Shown here piece by piece: positions 6,768 to 11,556 of a stretch of 11,556 bases of DNA. Under the pieces are notes generated by a model that saw only the letters and a program-made list of their open reading frames with translations, did not search any database and was not told where the DNA came from. The stretch is from NCBI GenBank assembly GCA_003242275.1, contig QGUX01000091.1, positions 1-11,556 of the forward strand, written 5' to 3'. The position numbers and the translations under genes were made by a program. Position 1 is the first letter of the stretch. Every line of letters starts with the position of its first letter. This DNA comes from Pseudomonadota bacterium. Lineage in GTDB: Bacteria > Pseudomonadota > Gammaproteobacteria > Steroidobacterales > Steroidobacteraceae.

Positions 6768-8278
6768 GGCACCCTCACGCGCATGCCTTCGGCGATGCCT
6801 TCGCCGCTCACTTCCACCATGCCGCCGGCGAACAGCCCGGTCTCCACCTCGACCAGCCGCGCGGCATTGCCGTCGGTCACTTCCACGCCGTAGCCGCCGC
6901 CCGGCAGCGCGAGCAGGGCGGTGATGGGCACGGCCAGCACGTCCTCGCGGCGGCCGGTCGTGAACTCCACGTCCACCGACGCGGCTTCGAGGGATCCCAG
7001 CGCCTGCTGGTCGGGAATGTCGATCCCGGCCTCGGCCCGTCCCTGCGGGTCGAGTTCACGGCCGACCTTGCGGACCACGCCGCGCACCTCGGCGCCGGTG
7101 GGCAGGGTGATGGTCACCTCGTCGCCCTGCCGCGCATGTTCGAGGTCGGCCAGCTCCAGCGGCACGGTGACCGTGCGCGCGGTGCTGGTGTAGCGCAGCA
7201 CCTGGCTCGACGTGTTGCCGGTGGGCGCGAGGTCGAGCTGGCCTTCCCGGCGGCTGTACACGACGTCGCCGACGCCGGCGAGGTGCGCGGCGATCCGCAC
7301 CGGCCCCGGCGCCACCACGATGTGCCCGGGTTCGACCAGGCCCGTGGCCGAGCGTCCGCTTTCGTGCTGCCACCGGCGGATCGATGCCGCGGCGGGGCCC
7401 TCGAAGCCCAGCGCGGCGAGGTTGGCGCGCAGCACGGCGACGTCCGCGTCGTCATTGGAGCTGGCGAGCAGGGCATCGCGGGCATCGCGCGCGTCGCGCA
7501 GCGCGCGTTCGGCGCGGTGCACGGCCAGCCGCGTCTCGGCCAGCGCCGCCTCGGCGGCGGCGAGCTGCAGCTGCCGCTCGCGCCGCGCCGCATCCAGTTC
7601 CGCCTGCGCGGCGGCCAGGCCGTAGGCGGCGTCCTGTACTTCGGCCGCCGAGGCGTAGTTCTTCTCCGCCAGCGCCTCGATGCGCCGCAGCCGGTCGCGC
7701 GCCGCCGCCACGGCCTGCGCCAGCCGCACGAACTGCGGCGTCCTGGGCTCGTCGCGCCCGCTGTCGGCGACGTGTGCGCGCATCTCCGCCAGCCGTTCCG
7801 CGGCCTCGGCCTGCTGCGCGCGCCGCGCGGCCAGTTCCAGTTCCGCGCGCCGCTCCTCGTCACGCGCATTGTCCAGCTCCAGCCATTCGAACTCGCCGAA
7901 GGAATCGCCGTGGAACCGCAGGCTGCGGAACGGCGGCAGGTCGCCGTAGAACAGCACCACCGGCTGGCCGTCGATGGCGAACAGCGGCTCACCCCGCTCC
8001 ACCACCGAGCCCTCCGGCGCGATCCAGGTGACGATGCCCGAGCGCGCGCGGCTGATGAACTGCGCGTCCACGGCGTCGCCGAATCCCAGCGTGCCGGACA
8101 CCGTCACCGAATCCACCAGCGTGGTGCGGACGACGGGCGCGTATCGCGCCGCGCCCGACGCGCCCGGCACGGACCGCCCGGTCGCCGGCAGCAGGTGGGC
8201 GATGCCGAGCAGCGCCGCGAGTGCCAGTGCGCCGACGGCCGCCTTCCGCCAGCGCGCCGATGGCAGTGCCAGCGTCAC
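6764..8278 (-). CDS. periplasmic adaptor (membrane-fusion) protein with long coiled coil
   Basis: A 504-residue adaptor expected to link the permease to the outer part of an export channel. It has an N-terminal anchor or signal (about 12-30), a biotinyl-lipoyl-like half (about 55-105, with SGIVTWIAPEGSVVERGEPL and FAIDGQPVVLFYG), a long Ala/Arg/Glu-rich coiled coil (about 135-272), then VLRANLAALGF plus AASIRRWQHESGRSATGLVEPG (about 282-318), which looks like a reduced peptidoglycan-binding-1 module. Barrel and membrane-proximal parts follow to the C-terminus. I know this layout from adaptors paired with MacB transporters, common in actinobacteria and also seen in proteobacteria. The start is a GTG overlapping the upstream gene stop (GTGA), with an AGGAA-like RBS. 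No TolC-like gene is in the window. Confidence 0.88.
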   Translation of the reverse strand: MTLALPSARWRKAAVGALALAALLGIAHLLPATGRSVPGASGAARYAPVVRTTLVDSVTVSGTLGFGDAVDAQFISRARSGIVTWIAPEGSVVERGEPLFAIDGQPVVLFYGDLPPFRSLRFHGDSFGEFEWLELDNARDEERRAELELAARRAQQAEAAERLAEMRAHVADSGRDEPRTPQFVRLAQAVAAARDRLRRIEALAEKNYASAAEVQDAAYGLAAAQAELDAARRERQLQLAAAEAALAETRLAVHRAERALRDARDARDALLASSNDDADVAVLRANLAALGFEGPAAASIRRWQHESGRSATGLVEPGHIVVAPGPVRIAAHLAGVGDVVYSRREGQLDLAPTGNTSSQVLRYTSTARTVTVPLELADLEHARQGDEVTITLPTGAEVRGVVRKVGRELDPQGRAEAGIDIPDQQALGSLEAASVDVEFTTGRREDVLAVPITALLALPGGGYGVEVTDGNAARLVEVETGLFAGGMVEVSGEGIAEGMRVRVP

Positions 8279-8778
8279 CGCGGAGGCCCGTTCCTGCGGA
8301 TGGCGAGCGCGCCGGGGCGATGGATCTGCGCGCAGGCGTCCAGGGCCTGCCGCGATTTCGGGGACGAGAGGTCCAGCCGCGCATCGCCGATCTCGAAGGT
8401 TCCATTCGGCGAGGGGTCCGGGAAGTCCTTCACGCCGCGTTCACGCACGCAGGAGGCGAAGGCGAGCAGCGCCTGCATGCGCTCGGGCGTGACGTCCAGG
8501 TCCGTGGCACCCATGCCCGGTGGAACCTTGTCCCTGCACGCCTTCTGCGCCGCCTCGAAGCGCGCGCCGTCCCCACGCTCCATGCGCAGCTGGATGCGGC
8601 CGTCGGGCGTGGGATCCGGAAACTCCGGATAGCCGTTGGCACGGATGCAGCGGGCGTATTCGACCAGCCGGTCCATGTCCGGTGGTGGACGGTCCTGCGC
8701 CGGGGACCCGCGGGATGCGATCGCGAGTCCGCCGGTCACCGCCACTGCCCACATTGCCCTGGCAACGCCTTTCCTCAT
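8275..8778 (-). CDS. small exported protein with two Cys/FPDP repeats
   Basis: A 167-residue protein led by a short signal sequence (about 1-28, ending near SPAQ). The mature part is an internal duplication. Repeat 1 (about 40-82) has YARCIRANGYPEFPDPTPDG then ARFEAAQKAC. Repeat 2 (about 106-150) has FASCVRERGVKDFPDPSPNG then KSRQALDAC. The Cys pairs are C44/C81 and C110/C149, suggesting one disulfide or metal/haem-type site per repeat. Similar small exported proteins with C-R-x-x-G-x3-FPDP motifs are known to me next to MacB-type operons with peptidoglycan-binding-like adaptors. It is the first gene of the operon and overlaps the adaptor by four bases. ATG at 8778 was used; a GTG at 8796 has a better-placed GGAG and would add six residues. 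Biochemical role is unknown. Confidence 0.82.
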   Translation of the reverse strand: MRKGVARAMWAVAVTGGLAIASRGSPAQDRPPPDMDRLVEYARCIRANGYPEFPDPTPDGRIQLRMERGDGARFEAAQKACRDKVPPGMGATDLDVTPERMQALLAFASCVRERGVKDFPDPSPNGTFEIGDARLDLSSPKSRQALDACAQIHRPGALAIRRNGPPR

Positions 8779-8854
8779 GCGAAATCTGCCCTTCACGTCG
8801 AGCTCCGGTGGATGAACCTGGCGCACAGCATGGCCGGCGAGCCGTTGACGCGGC

Positions 8855-8887
8855 GTTAGCGCGGCAGCCGATTTCCGGCTATATAGG
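8855..8887 (+). promoter_or_regulatory. shared upstream element, copy 2 (divergent region before paralogue B)
   Basis: The second copy of the element at 2031-2063, with 24 of 33 positions identical. The inverted repeat is GCCG (8867-8870), five bases, CGGC (8876-8879), here extended to AGCCG/CGGCT, and directly abuts TATATA (8880-8885). It sits in the 166-base gap between the divergent six-gene operon and paralogue B, 57 bases before the B start codon, so a factor bound here could affect both directions. No convincing -35 is seen at normal spacing. Confidence 0.55.
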
Positions 8888-8944
8888 TTGGTACGCATTC
8901 AGGGAGGGCGAGGGGCGGCATCACCGCTCCCGTGGCGAGGCGCA

Positions 8945-9733
8945 ATGAAGACCACGACTGCCGCAAGGAAGAAGGTTTCCGCATGCCTCGCCGCGCTGCT
9001 GCTGGCGGGTGCGGCATTCGCGGCGACCCCGGCACCGGAAGATGCAGGACTGGGGGGAGACACACCGCAGCTCGAGGAACTGGGCGAGGTCGTCGTCAGC
9101 GGCGAGCGGCCCGCGCGCAAGGTCGCCGAACTGATTCCCTGGCTGCGCCGACTGCTCGGCGAATACACCGTCGAGGGATACGTGGACGTGGCCGGCCAGG
9201 GCGAGCCCGAGGACCGCAGGCCCGCGAGCGGCTCGGGAATCTGCGTGGGCTTTGGCGTGGCGCCTGGCGTGCAGTGCCAGTTCACGGTGACCTGGGATCC
9301 GCCCCGGCCGGGAAGGATGCTGCTGATGCCGGCCTCCGCCTCGGCGATGAAGCCGGTGATGATCCTCTACGGCGTGGAACCGGATGAGCTCGGCATCCGC
9401 TACCTGCAGGTGGACAGCCGCGGGCTGGCGGAAGGTGCAACCGGTGTGGTGGTGGGCGACGACGGGTCGTTCAAGGCCGCCTGCGTGGACATGCCCGATG
9501 GCTGCGAACGCATCACCCGCATCACGGCGCTGCCCGAGAGCAAGTACATCGAAATGCAGGTCGACACCGTGGTCAACGGCGACCTGGAAGTGCGCTACCG
9601 CTTCCAGCTTACGCGCGTGCGCGAGCCGCAGGCCGAGGATGGCGGGGCGAAGCTGGACTTCCTGGACCTCGACGAGCCGGCCGAAGCGGAAGAGTCGCCG
9701 GCGGGGGGCGGCGCAGCGGAGGCGGACGAGTGA
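8945..9733 (+). CDS. exported four-Cys paralogue B, acidic tail
   Basis: A 262-residue, most diverged member of the window's paralogue family. The signal sequence (1 to about 26) ends AGAAFA. The mature N-terminus has a stretch absent from the others, LEELGEVVVSGERPARK (about 43-59), resembling the VVVTGE-type motif seen near the N-termini of several exported xanthomonad-type proteins. Shared family parts are IPWLRRLLGEYTVEG (64-78), Cys100-x10-Cys111, MILYGVEPDELGIRYLQVDSRGL (139-161), Cys180, and Cys187 in GCERITRI. The last about 35 residues are strongly acidic (FLDLDEPAEAEE onward, ending EADE), opposite in charge to A, C and D. The start is supported by GAGG upstream and by a leader like that of A. 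The stop overlaps the C start as GTGA. Function is unknown. Confidence 0.82.
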   Translation: MKTTTAARKKVSACLAALLLAGAAFAATPAPEDAGLGGDTPQLEELGEVVVSGERPARKVAELIPWLRRLLGEYTVEGYVDVAGQGEPEDRRPASGSGICVGFGVAPGVQCQFTVTWDPPRPGRMLLMPASASAMKPVMILYGVEPDELGIRYLQVDSRGLAEGATGVVVGDDGSFKAACVDMPDGCERITRITALPESKYIEMQVDTVVNGDLEVRYRFQLTRVREPQAEDGGAKLDFLDLDEPAEAEESPAGGGAAEADE

Positions 9734-10444
9734 ACGCCGGTATTGCCGTGCCGGCCGGCCTCATGCTCACCTGCTGCGCGGTCATCGCCGGTGCGGCCGG
9801 AAAGAATCCACGCGACGCGAAGATGGATGTCACCTACATGGCGGCCCAGCCGATCACCGATCCACTGCTGATCGGGGAGTGGCTCGCCCGCTTCGCGGGC
9901 AGGTACCGGGTCGAGGGGGTGATTCCGCGGGTCGAGCCCGATCCGATCCATGGCGCCATCGATTGCCAGCTGGTCGGCCCGGGGCCGGGCCTGCACTGCA
10001 TCTACAGCGTCTCGTGGCTCGAGCGCTTGCCGACCCGCGCGGACAGCGGCATCTACGATGTCAATAGCGTCCCCTGGCTTGACCCGGCGATGATGCTGCT
10101 GGGCATCGACCCGGCGGCACGGGGACTCAGCTACCTGCTGGTGAACCACAAGGGCCTGCCGGACGGGGGATCGGGCTTCATTGCGGGCGAGCGGGCCACC
10201 TTCAGGGCCAGGTGTGCCAATCCGCGCGAGATACTCGAGAAGATCAGGATTCCGGTCAACGGCAGGCCGCCCGCCACCTGCGAGCGGATCACCCGCATCG
10301 ACCTGCGGCCGGGCGAAAGGATCGTGAAACATGGTGGTGGAAGTCGAGGTCAATGACGAGGTGGTCGGCACCCTCGACATGTCGCTGTACCGCGTGGCCC
10401 GTGACGACCCGACGCCGATGCAGAGGAAGCGCCGACGGCAATGA
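9730..10444 (+). pseudogene. exported four-Cys paralogue C, frameshifted near its 3' end
   Basis: The closest relative of A in the window. It starts at a GTG overlapping the B stop, with GGAGG seven bases upstream. A signal sequence (1 to about 24) is followed by GKNPRDAKMDV, TDPLLIGEWLARFAGRYRVEG, Cys79-x10-Cys90, PWLDPAMMLLGIDPAAR, KGLPDGGSGFIAGER, Cys162 and Cys184 in TCERITRIDLRPG. The frame then ends early at 10356 after 208 residues. From about 10331 the next frame encodes the missing family end, VEVEVNDEVVGTLDMSLYRVA then a basic MQRKRRRQ tail, stopping at 10444. Removing one A from AAA (10327-10329) restores a single frame. The restored stop overlaps the D start as ATGA, just as B-C do, so the break is recent or a sequencing error. 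The truncated product lacks the last beta strands. Confidence 0.8.
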
Positions 10445-11274
10445 GGTCCCGCAGGAAGATGATCCCGTGCTGGAAGCGGAAGGCCTGGTTCGTGGTCCTG
10501 CCGCTGGCCGTGCTGGGGCTGGCGCAGGCTCCGCGCGCCGAAGCGGCCGGCATCAATCCGCGCGAGGTGCGCAGCGTCCCGCCGCCTCCCGAAGCCCTGC
10601 CCGTCACCGACCCGGACCAGATGGGCGAGTGGCTGATGCGGCTGGTGGGACGGTACCGCATCGAGGGTTCGCTGTTCATGCCGACCCGGACCTTCCTGTT
10701 CCGCAACACGGAAGGGGAGGAGACCGAAGGCGAATTCGAGTCACGCTTCGAGCAGGCCCGCGGAACCGGCGACTGCGCCTCCGTGGGTGCCGGGCCGGGC
10801 GTGAGCTGCATCTTCAATGTTTCCTGGCAGGAGCAGTACGAGATCATCATGGACCCGGACGCCGGCCCGGTGGGTGTCTGGCACCTGCCGGAAGGTGTGC
10901 CGTACCTGAATCCCGCGGCGCTGCTGATGGGCATGGACCTGGCGAACCAGCGCCTCGCCTACCTGCTGGTGAACAGGAACGGCCTGCCCGAGGGTGGAGC
11001 CGGTTCCATCGCCGGCGACCGCGCCACGTTCAGGTCGAAATGCGTCAACGCGCCGCCGCTGCTGGCCAGGCTGAACCCGGCACAGAAGTTCGACGAGAAG
11101 CCGCCGCTGACCTGTGATCGCATCACGCACATCGACGCGAAGTCCGATGGCCGTTCCGTGGAAGTGAGCATCACCGTCGAGATCAACGACGAAATGGTGG
11201 CGCTGACCCGCCTGACGCTGCGGCGCCTGGCCGCGGATGGCTCCGTGCAGAAGGAGACGCGCCGCCGCCAATGA
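10441..11274 (+). CDS. exported four-Cys paralogue D, function unknown
   Basis: A 277-residue last member of the B-C-D operon. A long basic N-region (MRSRRK..CWKRK) and hydrophobic core give a signal sequence ending about residue 35 in PRAEA; the mature part starts AGINPRE, matching GKNPRD of A and C. Family motifs: TDPDQMGEWLMRLVGRYRIEG (56-76), Cys112-x10-Cys123 in GPGVSCIFNVSW, PYLNPAALLMGMDLANQR (154-171), NGLPEGGAGSIAGDR, Cys201, and Cys225 in LTCDRITHID. A charged insert (about 77-107, TEGEETEGEFESRFE region) is longer than in the others. The C-terminus ends in beta-strand-like sequence and a basic KETRRRQ. The start overlaps the original end of C by four bases (ATGA). It is intact. No known function. 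Confidence 0.83.
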   Translation: MRSRRKMIPCWKRKAWFVVLPLAVLGLAQAPRAEAAGINPREVRSVPPPPEALPVTDPDQMGEWLMRLVGRYRIEGSLFMPTRTFLFRNTEGEETEGEFESRFEQARGTGDCASVGAGPGVSCIFNVSWQEQYEIIMDPDAGPVGVWHLPEGVPYLNPAALLMGMDLANQRLAYLLVNRNGLPEGGAGSIAGDRATFRSKCVNAPPLLARLNPAQKFDEKPPLTCDRITHIDAKSDGRSVEVSITVEINDEMVALTRLTLRRLAADGSVQKETRRRQ

Positions 11275-11365
11275 AGGCGGGAACGTAAGCAACTGCGCAA
11301 ATCGACACGTGCATCGCGGAGCTGCCCGACGGCTCCGGGCTGAAGACGCCGCGCTGGCACAACAT

Positions 11366-11556
11366 CTACCGCGTTCGGTCCGCGGGTGGCGAGGACCCGG
11401 CCGGGCCGGGCGATCCGGCCTGGGATCGCGGCGCGGCGGCCGCGGCGAGCACCTGTTCGATGGCCTGGAGGCGATCCCCGGACGGAAGGCCGGCGGTGTC
11501 CCAGCGTCCCGCCATCCTTCCATCCTGCAACAGCACGAACCCGTCGCAACAGCGGC
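11366..11556 (-). CDS. 3' end of a minus-strand gene, unknown
   Basis: An open minus-strand frame enters from the right edge and stops with TAG at 11366-11368, giving 63 codons. The first half reads like real protein (CCDGFVLLQDGRMAGRWDTAG, then LPSGDRLQAIEQVLA). The second half is a low-complexity Ala/Pro/Gly/Ser tail. The DGFVLLQDGR stretch could be the last strands of a thioredoxin-fold or similar domain, but this is too short to assign. It would converge on paralogue D. Between the D stop and this gene (11275-11365) I see no gene, only a possible short hairpin GGAGC/GCTCC near 11319-11337. Confidence 0.45.
   Translation of the reverse strand, partial: RCCDGFVLLQDGRMAGRWDTAGLPSGDRLQAIEQVLAAAAAPRSQAGSPGPAGSSPPADRTR

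Noticed and set aside
8845..8885. TTGACG (8845-8850) with TATATA (8880-8885) as a sigma70 promoter for paralogue B
   Set aside because: The spacing of 29 bases is far beyond the usable range, so the pair is not reported as a promoter.
8779..8898. N-terminal extension of the small exported protein to 8898
   Set aside because: It would place 40 non-hydrophobic residues before the signal sequence and run through the shared upstream element.
1..11556. CRISPR arrays, tRNA or rRNA genes, riboswitches
   Set aside because: No regularly spaced repeats, cloverleaf-like segments or conserved RNA motifs were seen on reading either strand.

Overview
The window looks like a piece of a high-GC proteobacterial chromosome, with an IS-bearing accessory segment of visibly lower GC on its left (about 1-2030). 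A Xanthomonadales-like gammaproteobacterium is my guess, based on codon use, exported-protein style and gene set; no rRNA or other taxonomic marker is present.

Left segment (1-2030): the 3'-truncated end of a DUF5343-like gene on the minus strand, a 343-base stretch without a convincing gene that holds a perfect hairpin, and an intact IS1595/ISXO2-type transposase gene (minus) with its own RBS and promoter-like sequence. The IS ends could not be placed by eye.

Core (2926-8778, minus strand): a tightly packed six-gene operon read right to left. It encodes a small exported protein with two internal Cys/FPDP repeats, a membrane-fusion (periplasmic adaptor) protein, an ABC ATPase, a MacB-type permease, an OmpR-type response regulator and its sensor histidine kinase. 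Five of the genes are linked by 4-base start/stop overlaps (GTGA or ATGA), and the one gap is 10 bases. This reads as a self-regulated MacB-like tripartite export or envelope-stress module.

Flanking paralogues (plus strand): four related exported proteins of unknown function surround the operon. Gene A (2130-2876) converges on its 3' end. Genes B, C and D (8945-11274) form a divergent operon on the other side. All four keep a Cys-x10-Cys pair, two later Cys residues and a repeated set of motifs (GEW..R..GRYR-EG, PWLDP..MLLG.DPA, KGLP.GG.G.IAG-R). C is broken by what looks like a one-base insertion in an A-run; its original end overlaps the start of D by four bases. Genes A and B share a 33-base upstream element (24 identical positions) with a GCCG-N5-CGGC inverted repeat directly against a TATA box-like hexamer.

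The most novel content is this paralogue family with its shared upstream element, packed around an export/two-component operon. The joint role proposed here (envelope homeostasis or export) is inference. The right edge holds the 3' end of a minus-strand gene of unknown function.
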